Source of the DNA: an uncultured Treponema sp.
GTDB taxonomy: Bacteria > Spirochaetota > Spirochaetia > Treponematales > Treponemataceae
Length of the DNA stretch: 11,077 bases
Assembly (NCBI GenBank): GCA_905236465.1
Contig: CAJOQA010000131.1
Span: forward strand, 1 to 11,077
Direction of reading: 5' to 3'
Below the pieces are notes generated by a model, which was given only the letters and a program-made list of their open reading frames with translations, searched no databases and was not told where the DNA came from. How positions within the stretch are numbered: the stretch's first letter is position 1; each line of letters begins with the position of its first letter. Both the position numbers and the translations under genes were made by a program. Shown piece by piece: positions 1-6,972 of this stretch.

Positions 1-57
1 GAAATAAAATCTGAGCACTATGAAAAGAAGGGCTTGCTCTCTTTCCTCTTCTTTTGA
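1..57 (+). CDS. Possible C-terminal tail of an upstream gene (partial)
   Basis: Frame 1 is open from the window edge to a TGA at 55-57 and gives 18 residues ending in KKGLLSFLFF. The other two forward frames hit stops within the first 14 bases. The tail is charged, then hydrophobic, and is followed at once by a T-rich tract. Because the downstream promoter carries three palindromes of TetR-operator style, the missing gene could be the cognate repressor, but 18 residues cannot identify a family. This could also be non-coding sequence that happens to be open. Confidence 0.35.
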   Translation, partial: EIKSEHYEKKGLLSFLFF

Positions 58-71
58 GTTTTGTTTTTTTT
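23..71 (+). terminator. Probable Rho-independent terminator of the upstream gene
   Basis: AAAAGAAG (23-30) pairs with CTTCTTTT (48-55), and a G-T and a G-C pair extend the stem inward around a loop at about 33-45. A T-rich run follows at 58-71. The stem is AT-rich and overlaps the possible reading-frame tail, so it is a moderate candidate. It would separate an upstream + strand gene from the exporter operon. Confidence 0.45.
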
Positions 72-81
72 ACAAAAGGGG

Positions 82-95
82 TTAGTAGCCACTAA
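82..95. promoter_or_regulatory. Palindromic operator-like box 1 (TTAGTAGCCACTAA)
   Basis: Five-base arms TTAGT and ACTAA are perfect inverted repeats around a 4-bp centre. The box lies upstream of the -35 element. It shares the TTAG...CTAA frame and 14-bp length with two further boxes at 121 and 143, which suggests one dimeric repressor, most likely TetR-type, binds all three. The regulator is not in the window. Confidence 0.6.
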
Positions 96-108
96 TAAAA
101 ATTAGCGA

Positions 109-137
109 TTGACATTTTTGTTAGCAAGTACTAATAT
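109..137 (+). promoter_or_regulatory. Sigma-70-type promoter of the exporter operon
   Basis: A perfect -35 box TTGACA lies at 109-114 and a -10 box TAATAT at 132-137, with exactly 17 bp between them. The predicted start site is near 144, so the leader is only about 15 nt. The AGG at 148-150, 9 nt before the ATG at 160, is the only visible ribosome-binding element and lies inside the third palindrome. Confidence 0.75.
121..134. promoter_or_regulatory. Palindromic operator-like box 2 (TTAGCAAGTACTAA)
   Basis: The TTAG/CTAA arms are perfect, with one mismatch at the fifth base. The box sits between the -35 and -10 elements and overlaps the first bases of the -10 box, so a bound protein would directly block RNA polymerase. 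Confidence 0.6.
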
Positions 138-142
138 ATTTA

Positions 143-156
143 TTAGCAGGTGCTAA
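143..156. promoter_or_regulatory. Palindromic operator-like box 3 (TTAGCAGGTGCTAA)
   Basis: This is the best of the three palindromes: six-base arms TTAGCA and TGCTAA pair perfectly around GG. It covers the predicted transcription start and contains the AGG ribosome-binding element of the exporter gene. Its centre is 22 bp, about two helical turns, from the centre of box 2, so two dimers could bind on the same face of the DNA. Confidence 0.65.
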
Positions 157-159
157 CAA

Positions 160-2526
160 ATGAAGGTTGAGAAATTTAATTCGCTTTTTAGGAAGCTTGG
201 AGAATTCCAGCTAAGGTATAAGGTTCTATATCTTATTGCTATATCTGTAATTACCCTTCTGTGTAGCTTGGGTTTGCCAAAACTGAACCTTGGCGGTAAT
301 GAGGAGTCCTGGTTTAGCGACTGGGATACCATAAAGATTTCTCAAGAAAGGTTTGAGGATTTATTTGGGGCAGATGATTCAGTCATGGCTTTTATAGAAG
401 CCGATGATGTCTTTGACCCTGAAGTTTTAGCTGCCATAGACAGGTTGGGAAAAAGACTTGAAAACGAGGTTCCCTATGCAAAGAGTGTAACTTCACTGAC
501 CTCCTTGTCTATCCCCAAGGGTACAGACGATGGCTTTGAGATTCTGAACCCACTGGAAGATTTTTCTGAAAAAAAATATAGCCATGAGGAAATCCAAAAA
601 ACAAAAGACTTTATTTTGTCCCGAGACTCTCTTGTGAACACGCTTGTTTCTGACGACGCAAAAGAAACTTGGCTTATCTTATCTTTGGAAAACTATTCGG
701 AAGAGCTTACTTCCGCAATGTATAAGATTGTTCCCCCTGCTATGGAGATTTTCAATAGCGAAGAATTTAAATCTGAAAAGTATACGATAAAACCTGCGGG
801 TGAAAGCTATACAGAATACGAGGAAACCTTAGTTACCAAGCATGAACTGGCCATAAGGATTGGGCTCGGTTTTCTTCTTATGGTAATCTGCCTAGTTGTC
901 TTTGTCCGTTCCCTATGGGGTGTTATAGTTCCCTGCATCGCAACCATAGGAGGCATTTGCAGCGTCTTAGGCCTAAGCGGTTGGATTAATGCTGAGGGGA
1001 ACGATGAAATGTTGGCCCTGCCAGTCCTTCTAGCTATGGCGCTCAGCATCGGCTATGCCATTCACTATGTAAATGAATTCCGCCTGCACTTTAGAAAGAC
1101 TGGCAATAGGCGCGAAAGTGTTCTTAAATCTTTTGAGGAATCCGGCTGGCCCATTTTCTTTACTGTAGTAACAACGGCTGCAGGCTTAATCTCATTCTTG
1201 TTCGCGGATATTCAGCCACTGCGGTGGGTAGGCGGTTGTTCTGCTGCTTGTGTCTTTGCGGTTTATCTGTATGTAATTGTGCTCATCCCCATTTTCTTGA
1301 GCTTTGGGAAAGATAATGAGGCTCAGGCAAAAGAATTTGAACAGGGTGCTACTAAAACCGACCTCCTGATGGAAAGGGTAGGGGAGAAAATCCTTTCTGG
1401 AAAAATTATAATCATCCTTGTTTCCTTTGCCCTGATGATTTTTATGGGATTGGGAATATTCAAAACAAAAGTCAACATGGACTACACGGAGATGATGGGA
1501 GAAAAGACTCCTTACATTGCCCGCCTACTTTCCATATTAAAGGGAAAGTTGGGCAGTCAGTACTCGTACAATGTTTTCATTGAATATGAGGATGAGGATT
1601 CTTTAAAATCCTATGATGTCCTGAATAGAATTGATCTCCTTGCAGAAAAACTGGGAACCCTTGAAACAACAAAGGTTTCCGGTTCAAAGCCCCGTGTCAC
1701 CAGCGTAACTAAGATTATAAAAGAAATGAACCGGACCCTGAATTCAGACCTGCCTGACTTCTATTCAATTCCCCAAGATGATGATCTTTTAACACAGGAA
1801 ATGTTCCTTTATGAGATTTCTGGTGGCGGTGACTTATACGATTGGATTAGCGAAGATTACAAGTCTACCTATATCCACATTGAGATGAATGGCTATGATG
1901 CAGAAAGAATTACAGACACCCTTGATTCTGTCAAGCGCTTTAGCCAAGAAATTTTCCCTGACGCAAAAAGTACTATTGTTGGCGAAGTTGTAAACTATGC
2001 GATTATGAACGGAAAGTTGGTCCGTGGCCAGTTGAAATCTTTTGCCCTTTCTTTCCTTATAATTCTTGTTTTAATGACAATCGCTTTTGCAAGTTTCCAC
2101 ACCGGACTGATTGCGATGATTCCAAACCTTGCACCTGTTATTATGATTGGCGGTGTTATGGGCTACTTCCACGTTTCTTTGGATATGATTACCATGACCG
2201 TAATGCCCATGATTTTAGGCATCGCGGTTGACGACACTATACACTTTACCAACCACATAAAGTTTTTTTACGAAAAGGGATTCAGTTATAGAAACGCAAT
2301 TCTTTCAAGCTACAGGGAAATTGGAAAAACTATGGGGATGACAACAATTATTCTCTGCTCCATGTTCATAATCCTTTCGTTCAGTTCCATGAGTTGCCTT
2401 TGTCGCTTAGGCTACCTTAGCATCATAGGACTTTCAAGCGCCCTTATAGCTGATTATACTTTGACCCCTGTCTTAATATTTGTTACTAAGCCTTTTGGCT
2501 CTGACCATTTGGAGGTTGTAAAATGA
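160..2526 (+). CDS. RND/MMPL-family inner-membrane exporter
   Basis: A 788-aa membrane protein with the duplicated RND layout seen in MMPL, HpnN-like and sterol-sensing-domain-type exporters. TM1 is at about residues 21-39. A periplasmic domain (about 40-228) is followed by TMs at about 231-382, another TM at 413-433, a second periplasmic domain (about 434-625) and a last block of TMs at about 626-775. The paired signatures SIGYAIHYVNEF (296-307) and GIAVDDTIHFTNHI (687-700) sit in equivalent helices. Only the second copy carries the acidic pair D691/D692, expected to relay protons. Family members move lipids or other hydrophobic molecules by proton motive force. The start follows an AGG 9 nt upstream. 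The stop overlaps the next start by 4 nt (ATGA), so translation is probably coupled. Periplasmic and outer-membrane partners follow in the operon. The cargo cannot be read from sequence. Confidence 0.9.
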   Translation: MKVEKFNSLFRKLGEFQLRYKVLYLIAISVITLLCSLGLPKLNLGGNEESWFSDWDTIKISQERFEDLFGADDSVMAFIEADDVFDPEVLAAIDRLGKRLENEVPYAKSVTSLTSLSIPKGTDDGFEILNPLEDFSEKKYSHEEIQKTKDFILSRDSLVNTLVSDDAKETWLILSLENYSEELTSAMYKIVPPAMEIFNSEEFKSEKYTIKPAGESYTEYEETLVTKHELAIRIGLGFLLMVICLVVFVRSLWGVIVPCIATIGGICSVLGLSGWINAEGNDEMLALPVLLAMALSIGYAIHYVNEFRLHFRKTGNRRESVLKSFEESGWPIFFTVVTTAAGLISFLFADIQPLRWVGGCSAACVFAVYLYVIVLIPIFLSFGKDNEAQAKEFEQGATKTDLLMERVGEKILSGKIIIILVSFALMIFMGLGIFKTKVNMDYTEMMGEKTPYIARLLSILKGKLGSQYSYNVFIEYEDEDSLKSYDVLNRIDLLAEKLGTLETTKVSGSKPRVTSVTKIIKEMNRTLNSDLPDFYSIPQDDDLLTQEMFLYEISGGGDLYDWISEDYKSTYIHIEMNGYDAERITDTLDSVKRFSQEIFPDAKSTIVGEVVNYAIMNGKLVRGQLKSFALSFLIILVLMTIAFASFHTGLIAMIPNLAPVIMIGGVMGYFHVSLDMITMTVMPMILGIAVDDTIHFTNHIKFFYEKGFSYRNAILSSYREIGKTMGMTTIILCSMFIILSFSSMSCLCRLGYLSIIGLSSALIADYTLTPVLIFVTKPFGSDHLEVVK

Positions 2527-3299
2527 AAAGACTAGTTTTTTTATCACTTCTATTTACGTTAGCTGCATTTGTAAGTGCCCAGTCCTTAACAGGGCGGCAG
2601 ATTATGGAACTGTCCGATCAGGTTCCCGAGCCTGAAACTTCTTCCTATACAGCAACGATGACCCTGACCGGCAAGAATGGCAAGAACCGCATCCGCCAAG
2701 TCAGCATGAAGTCAAAGGATTATGGCGATGTAGAAAAAACACTTATCGTTTTTACTACCCCAAAAGATGTGGCTGGAGTTGCTTACCTGACTTTTGACTA
2801 TGACGATTCTTCAAAAGATTCAGATTCTTGGCTCTACATGCCGGCCATGAAAAAAGTCCGCCGTATTGCAGGCTCCTCTAAAGGGGATGATTTTATGGGA
2901 ACTGATTTCACCTATGAGGATATTGGCGATGACAGAAAATTGGATGACTACACCTACAAACTCTTAGGGGAAGAAAAAGTAGAAGGCATAGACTGTTTCA
3001 TGGTTGAATGTATTGCAAAAGATTCTAGTAAAAAGAACCCCCGCTGCATCATGTGGATTGGTAAAGAAAACTTTATGCTGTATCACGCGGAATTTTTTGA
3101 TAAGCGTAACGAAAAGCAACGCGACCTTACCTGCTCCAAAGTTGAAATGGTTGATGGCTACTGGACGGTAAAAAAGATGCTTATGAAAAATGTCCAGACA
3201 GGACATTCTACGCTGCTGGAGATGCAAGACATTAAGTTTGGTCTAGACTTAAGCGATACTACCTTTACTCAAAGTGCCCTTGAGCGTGGAATAAAATAA
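2523..3299 (+). CDS. Periplasmic LolA-like outer-membrane lipoprotein-sorting protein
   Basis: 258 aa with a clear signal peptide: MKR, a hydrophobic core to about residue 16, and likely cleavage after A19 (VSA|QS). There is no lipobox cysteine, so it should be soluble in the periplasm. The mature part is beta-rich. The block WLYMPAMKKVRRI (103-115), followed by GDDFMGTDFTYEDI (121-134), is the signature I associate with the LolA-like family annotated 'outer membrane lipoprotein-sorting protein', which commonly lies beside RND/MMPL exporters. The fold is a half-barrel with a hydrophobic cavity. GGAGG at 2511-2515, 7 nt before the ATG, supports this start. It probably accepts cargo from the exporter and carries it across the periplasm. 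That role is inferred from family and operon. It is unlikely to be the housekeeping LolA, which does not normally sit with an RND pump. Confidence 0.85.
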   Translation: MKRLVFLSLLFTLAAFVSAQSLTGRQIMELSDQVPEPETSSYTATMTLTGKNGKNRIRQVSMKSKDYGDVEKTLIVFTTPKDVAGVAYLTFDYDDSSKDSDSWLYMPAMKKVRRIAGSSKGDDFMGTDFTYEDIGDDRKLDDYTYKLLGEEKVEGIDCFMVECIAKDSSKKNPRCIMWIGKENFMLYHAEFFDKRNEKQRDLTCSKVEMVDGYWTVKKMLMKNVQTGHSTLLEMQDIKFGLDLSDTTFTQSALERGIK

Positions 3300-3301
3300 A
3301 T

Positions 3302-4492
3302 ATGAAGCGTTTCAGCCTGCTTGCACTTGTACTTTTCCTAAGCTCCACGGCCTTTCCTGTAGATTTACAATTGGGGGGCAGCCTAAAAAATGATGTTGCC
3401 CTTAACCTGCCGGACAAGGACTTTATCTTAGGGGGCTTTGCATTTGAGGCAAACCTTGACGCAAGCCAAGATGATTCTGCCCTCAACTTGGATGCAGCTT
3501 TTTCCTACGATGCACTATCTCAAGATGACCCTTTATCTTTTAAGGTAAAAGAAGCTTGGTACGATTATGCAACTTCCTTTTGGTCGGTCCGGATAGGAAG
3601 GCAAATTAATGCTTGGGGAAAAGCCGACGGTCTTTCTGTCTGTGATATTCTTTGCCCCAAGGATTACACAGCCTTGCTCCTTGATGATTATACAGAGAGC
3701 CGGCTTGGAATTGATGCGGCCCGCCTTAGCATAAGCTACAAGGCCTTTAGTGCAGATGCATATTGGATTCCTTTTTTTACCCCAGCCATTCTTCCGCAAA
3801 CGATTAATACAATTCAGCCTGAAAGAAAAATTGAAAATAGCGAGTATGCCCTAAGGCTTTCGGCCTATCTACCCTTTGCTGACTTTAGCCTTTATGGCTT
3901 TTATGGCTATGATGATGAGCCGCTACTCAATTATACAGGCTTCCCTGACATCTCTGGAAAGTTTGAGAAAATGACTATGGTGGGAGCCGATGCAGCCATT
4001 CCCTTTGGTCAGATGGTTTTGCGCCTGGAAGCCGCATTTTTCCCTAAGAGAAAATTTGCCCTGTCAGCTACAAGGCAGGTGCAGGCATTGCTAACTGGTA
4101 AAAGTACTTTTACCAGCAAGAAAAATGAAGTTACCGCCCTTGCAGGAATAGACTGGATGCCGTCTTTTATTACAATGACTGCCCAATATTATTGTGACTA
4201 TCTTTTTGAAGATAGTCAGGATATCGATAGGGAAGATTCATTCCTACATCAGGCCACCCTTTCTTTGTCAAAGTCCTTTTTTTCTGAAACTTTGACAGTG
4301 GATTTTTCCGGCATAATAGAGCTGAATGACTTTTCTTCGTTTTTACACTTGAAGGCTGATTATGCGGCAAGTGATCAAATTTCATTTTATTTAGGCTATG
4401 CTTGGTTTCTTGCAGGACCTGATAAAGACGGAGCTTATGGACTTTACAAGGATATGACCTCGCTTTTATTCGGGGGAAAATATTCATTTTAG
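3302..4492 (+). CDS. Outer-membrane beta-barrel protein, porin-like (DUF1302-like)
   Basis: 396 aa with a signal peptide (MKR, then a hydrophobic stretch to about residue 19) and a mature chain of alternating polar/hydrophobic strands rich in aromatic residues. It ends in GGKYSF, a terminal phenylalanine typical of outer-membrane barrels. The segment from G99 to Y122 holds GRQINAWGKADG and then DILCPKDY, the pattern I know from porin-like proteins encoded with RND/LolA-like partners. It starts 2 nt after the stop of the LolA-like gene. The Shine-Dalgarno is weak (GTGGA about 11 nt upstream), so re-initiation from the upstream gene is likely. It would form the outer-membrane end of the export route. 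Two strong inverted repeats lie within the gene (4095-4116 and 4195-4218). The family name is less certain than the barrel call. Confidence 0.75.
   Translation: MKRFSLLALVLFLSSTAFPVDLQLGGSLKNDVALNLPDKDFILGGFAFEANLDASQDDSALNLDAAFSYDALSQDDPLSFKVKEAWYDYATSFWSVRIGRQINAWGKADGLSVCDILCPKDYTALLLDDYTESRLGIDAARLSISYKAFSADAYWIPFFTPAILPQTINTIQPERKIENSEYALRLSAYLPFADFSLYGFYGYDDEPLLNYTGFPDISGKFEKMTMVGADAAIPFGQMVLRLEAAFFPKRKFALSATRQVQALLTGKSTFTSKKNEVTALAGIDWMPSFITMTAQYYCDYLFEDSQDIDREDSFLHQATLSLSKSFFSETLTVDFSGIIELNDFSSFLHLKADYAASDQISFYLGYAWFLAGPDKDGAYGLYKDMTSLLFGGKYSF
4095..4116. repeat. Perfect 22-bp palindrome within the barrel gene
   Basis: The left half CTGGTAAAAGT is the exact reverse complement of the right half ACTTTTACCAG. 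It lies within codons for roughly LTGKSTFTS. No T-tract follows, so it is not a terminator. Confidence 0.7.
4195..4218. repeat. Perfect 10-bp inverted repeat with a 4-nt loop within the barrel gene
   Basis: TGACTATCTT (4195-4204) pairs perfectly with AAGATAGTCA (4209-4218) around TTTG. It lies about 80 bp after the 22-bp palindrome. As RNA it would be a stable hairpin inside the coding region; no U-tract follows. Confidence 0.65.
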
Positions 4493-4529
4493 AAAGTTTT
4501 AAAGTTGTAGTAGGCTTTCTTTTGTTAGC

Positions 4530-4565
4530 AAAAAGCACTTTTTTCTAAAAGTATTGCTTTTTTTA
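4530..4565 (+). terminator. Rho-independent terminator of the exporter operon
   Basis: AAAAAGC (4530-4536) pairs with GCTTTTT (4556-4562). Inside it, ACTTTT (4537-4542) pairs with AAAAGT (4547-4552) around the loop TTCT, leaving a 3-nt bulge. The 3' arm runs into seven consecutive T (4558-4564). It lies about 40 bp after the barrel-gene stop. The 3' side overlaps the -35 box of the next operon. Confidence 0.65.
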
Positions 4566-4582
4566 TATCATAGGAATATAAT
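4554..4582 (+). promoter_or_regulatory. Sigma-70-type promoter of the metal-ATPase operon
   Basis: The -35 box TTGCTT (4554-4559) and the consensus -10 box TATAAT (4577-4582) are separated by 17 bp. The predicted start is near 4589, giving a leader of about 48 nt. The -35 box lies in the 3' arm of the upstream terminator, so the two signals share DNA. Confidence 0.7.
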
Positions 4583-4590
4583 AGGAACGA

Positions 4591-4613
4591 TATATCTAAT
4601 TATCATTATATTC
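4591..4613. promoter_or_regulatory. Fur-box-like operator
   Basis: On the - strand, ATAATGATAATT (complement of 4598-4609) matches 11 consecutive bases of the classical Fur consensus core ATAATGATAATC. The rest of the 19-bp consensus is poorly kept, so by my hand alignment the total is about 12 of 19. The site lies immediately downstream of the predicted transcription start, where a bound repressor would block the operon. Iron control fits the metal-ATPase genes. AT-rich DNA can give such matches by chance, and PerR or another Fur-family protein is possible. Confidence 0.4.
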
Positions 4614-4636
4614 TGTAACGTTTACGGAGGATATCT

Positions 4637-4849
4637 ATGTTATCTATTTTTCAGGACAAGAGATTCTGGATCGGTGTTGCATGTGGCGTAGCTGGCATTG
4701 CTTTGGTAAAAACTTCTACTTTCCGCAAGGGTTGCGCAAAAGTAATTGCCGGTGGTCTTAAACTTAAGGAAGATGCTTCAGAATTCCTTGAAACTGTAAA
4801 AGAAGATGTAGAAGACGAGAAGGCAGCATCTTCAGCAAAAAAGGCTTAA
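4637..4849 (+). CDS. Small single-TM protein, DUF6110-like (FezA-like candidate)
   Basis: 70 aa. A short N-terminus (MLSIFQDKRFW) leads into a glycine-rich hydrophobic segment (residues about 11-25, containing GVACGVAGIALV). A basic patch (TFRKGCAKV) follows, then an amphipathic acidic helix (LKLKEDASEFLETVKEDVEDE) and a Lys/Ala tail. This layout matches my memory of DUF6110-type small proteins encoded before P1B ATPases in anaerobes, and of the small membrane proteins of fez (ferrosome) clusters. A strong GGAGG at 4626-4630, 6 nt before the ATG, supports the start. It is the first gene of the operon, 17 bp before the ATPase gene. A membrane scaffold or accessory role for the ATPase is an inference; there is no catalytic motif. 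The family call is moderate, but that it is a real gene is well supported. Confidence 0.75.
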   Translation: MLSIFQDKRFWIGVACGVAGIALVKTSTFRKGCAKVIAGGLKLKEDASEFLETVKEDVEDEKAASSAKKA

Positions 4850-4866
4850 GTCAGGAAGGTTTTTAA

Positions 4867-6972
4867 ATGAATTTTTACGTCAAGCATTCAATTCCAGGTC
4901 GTATTAGAGTTGCCTACAACAAGAGGGAACTTTCTAAAAAACAAGTTGCACTTGCGCAGAACCTACTTGCAGTTCAAGAAGGCATAAGTGATGTGAGCGT
5001 CAATTTTACAACCGGAACTTTTCTGCTTTATTATGACGTAGAAATTCAGAGTGAAAAGACAATAAGGGCCTTGTTCAAGGCTCTTTCTTCAAAGTATTTA
5101 AACGATGAAGAACTTTTATCTTCTATAGAAGAGCCACATGAAGAGGGTAGCCTGTTTGGCGAACTTTTTTGGATGACAGCGATGCACTATGCCAAGGCCT
5201 TACTTCCTCCCCAGGTTCGCTTGGTTCTTCGGGTTCTCGATATGGCTCCAAGAATTCTTAAAGGGCTTGAAACTGTCGCATCCGGTTCTATTTTCAAAGC
5301 TGATGTCCTTGACGCAACAGCAATAGGTGTCGCTCTTGTTACCGGAGATTCTAAGACTGCTTCTAACATCAACTTCCTTCTTAACATTGGAGACACCATT
5401 GAAGACTTTACAAAGAAAAAGTCCTATGGCGATTTGGCAAAAACAATGTTTAACGACAACGACAAGGTTCAGCTTGTTGAAGGAAAAACCGAACGTTCAA
5501 TTCCGCTAAAGCTTTTGAAGGTGGGGGACACCGTTGCCGTCCGCACAGGTTCCCTTATTCCCGCTGATGGCCAGATAATATCAGGGCTTGCGCTTGTAAA
5601 TCAGGCAAGCATAACGGGAGAACCACTTGCAGTTGAGCGCAAGGAAGGTCAGTCAGTATTTGCAGGGACAATCGTTCAAGAAGGCGAGCTTTTTGTAAAG
5701 GTTCGGGCCGTCGGAAGTCAGACTAAAATTCAAAACATCCTTCAGATGATTGACAATTCTCAGTCGCTGAAAATTTCTTCGCAAATAAGAAGCGAGCATT
5801 TAGCAGATTCTCTTGTAAAATATAATTTTATACTTTCAATTGCAACTCTTTTAATAACCCGTAACCCCGCAAAAGTGATGGCAACGCTGATGGTTGACTA
5901 TTCTTGCGCCATGAAACTTGCGGCTCCAATCGCAGTCCTTTCCGCAATGAGAGAGGCTGCAGAGAAGGGGATTTTAGTAAAGGGTGGAAAGTTCTTAGAG
6001 GATTCTTCTAAGGCTCAAACAGTTGTATTCGACAAGACGGGAACCTTGACTGCTGCAAAGCCGGAACTTTCCCGTGTCATTTCTTTTGCGGATATAAGTG
6101 AAGATGATGCCTTGCGCATAGCAGCCTGCCTTGAGGAGCACTTTGCCCATCCTGTTGCAAATGCAATAGTGGCCGAGGCTTCTAGGCGCAATCTAGTGCA
6201 CCCTGAAGACCATGCAAAGGTTGAGTATGTTGTGGCCCACGGAATTGCTACTAGCCTGAACGGTAAAAGGCTTTTAATAGGTAGTCGCCACTTTATCTTT
6301 GAAGATGAAGGGATCGAAGTTGCTGAAGGACTTGATTCTTTGCAAAAAGAGGCTTTAGACAGGGGAGAATCCCTCTTGTACTTGGCAGAAGAAAAGCACC
6401 TGCTTGCCGTCTTTGCTATAAATGACCCTGTGCGCGAAGACGCAAAAGTCATTGTAGAAAAACTGCATAAAAATGGGGTTGAAACTTGTGCAATGATCAC
6501 AGGGGACGATGAAGGGGCTGCAAAAACCGCCGCTGCTGCCACTGGAATAGACTACTATTTATCTAAGGCCCTACCAGAAGATAAAGTTGCATATATTAAA
6601 GATGAGCAGAAAAAGGGCAAGGCTGTAATCATGATTGGAGACGGCATAAATGATGCTCCTGCTCTTGCTGCAGCAGATACTGGTATTGCAATGGGAGACA
6701 GTGCGGCCATTACAGGTGAAACAGCAGATATAGTTCTTCCAGAAGGATCTGGGCTTGAAGGTTTGCTCTACACCCGTGTCCTTGGCCAAAGGCTGATGGG
6801 AAAAATTGATTTCCAAAACAAAAATATTGTTGGTGTAAATACCATCCTTATGATGCTGGGGCTTTTCGGCATGATCAGTCCTTCTACAGCGGCCTTGCTC
6901 CACAATTCCTCAACTATTTTGTTTAGCGCAAAGGCAGCTGATCGCCTGATGTCTGACTTTGAGGCAGAGTAA
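4867..6972 (+). CDS. P1B-type metal-transporting ATPase, FezB-like (P1B-6 candidate)
   Basis: 701 aa. All P-type ATPase core motifs are present: ITGE (249-252, actuator), DKTGT with the phosphorylated D389, the HP pair H428-P429 typical of P1B heavy-metal pumps, TGD (545-547) and GDGINDAPAL (591-600). The N-terminal domain (1-80) has the size and beta-alpha pattern of an HMA domain but lacks CxxC; it carries SIPGRIR (8-14) instead. In the membrane helix where CPC usually sits there is DYSCAMK (344-350), so the motif is SCA. Clear TMs lie at about 318-360 and 653-690; N-terminal TMs (about 98-160) are only weakly hydrophobic. These features point away from Cu/Zn/Cd pumps and towards the P1B-6 group, which includes the ferrosome ATPase FezB and is linked to iron. 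AGGAAGG 7 nt upstream sets the start. The stop overlaps the next start by 1 nt (TAATG). Iron as the substrate is inferred. Confidence 0.88.
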   Translation: MNFYVKHSIPGRIRVAYNKRELSKKQVALAQNLLAVQEGISDVSVNFTTGTFLLYYDVEIQSEKTIRALFKALSSKYLNDEELLSSIEEPHEEGSLFGELFWMTAMHYAKALLPPQVRLVLRVLDMAPRILKGLETVASGSIFKADVLDATAIGVALVTGDSKTASNINFLLNIGDTIEDFTKKKSYGDLAKTMFNDNDKVQLVEGKTERSIPLKLLKVGDTVAVRTGSLIPADGQIISGLALVNQASITGEPLAVERKEGQSVFAGTIVQEGELFVKVRAVGSQTKIQNILQMIDNSQSLKISSQIRSEHLADSLVKYNFILSIATLLITRNPAKVMATLMVDYSCAMKLAAPIAVLSAMREAAEKGILVKGGKFLEDSSKAQTVVFDKTGTLTAAKPELSRVISFADISEDDALRIAACLEEHFAHPVANAIVAEASRRNLVHPEDHAKVEYVVAHGIATSLNGKRLLIGSRHFIFEDEGIEVAEGLDSLQKEALDRGESLLYLAEEKHLLAVFAINDPVREDAKVIVEKLHKNGVETCAMITGDDEGAAKTAAAATGIDYYLSKALPEDKVAYIKDEQKKGKAVIMIGDGINDAPALAAADTGIAMGDSAAITGETADIVLPEGSGLEGLLYTRVLGQRLMGKIDFQNKNIVGVNTILMMLGLFGMISPSTAALLHNSSTILFSAKAADRLMSDFEAE

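Noticed and set aside
4170..4538. Open frame of 122 codons on the - strand over the end of the barrel gene and the terminator
   Set aside because: Its translation is basic and without a recognisable pattern, and it would cross the terminator region. The + strand barrel gene explains the coding signal.
4867..5106. Classical copper-type HMA domain in the ATPase
   Set aside because: The fold pattern is HMA-like but no CxxC is present, so a Cu-ATPase (CopA) or Zn/Cd-ATPase (ZntA) label is not justified.
6015..6542. Open frame of 175 codons on the - strand, antisense to the ATPase gene
   Set aside because: It lies wholly inside the P-domain region of a clear P-type ATPase, has low-complexity Ser/Ala-rich translation, and has no ribosome-binding site or family likeness.
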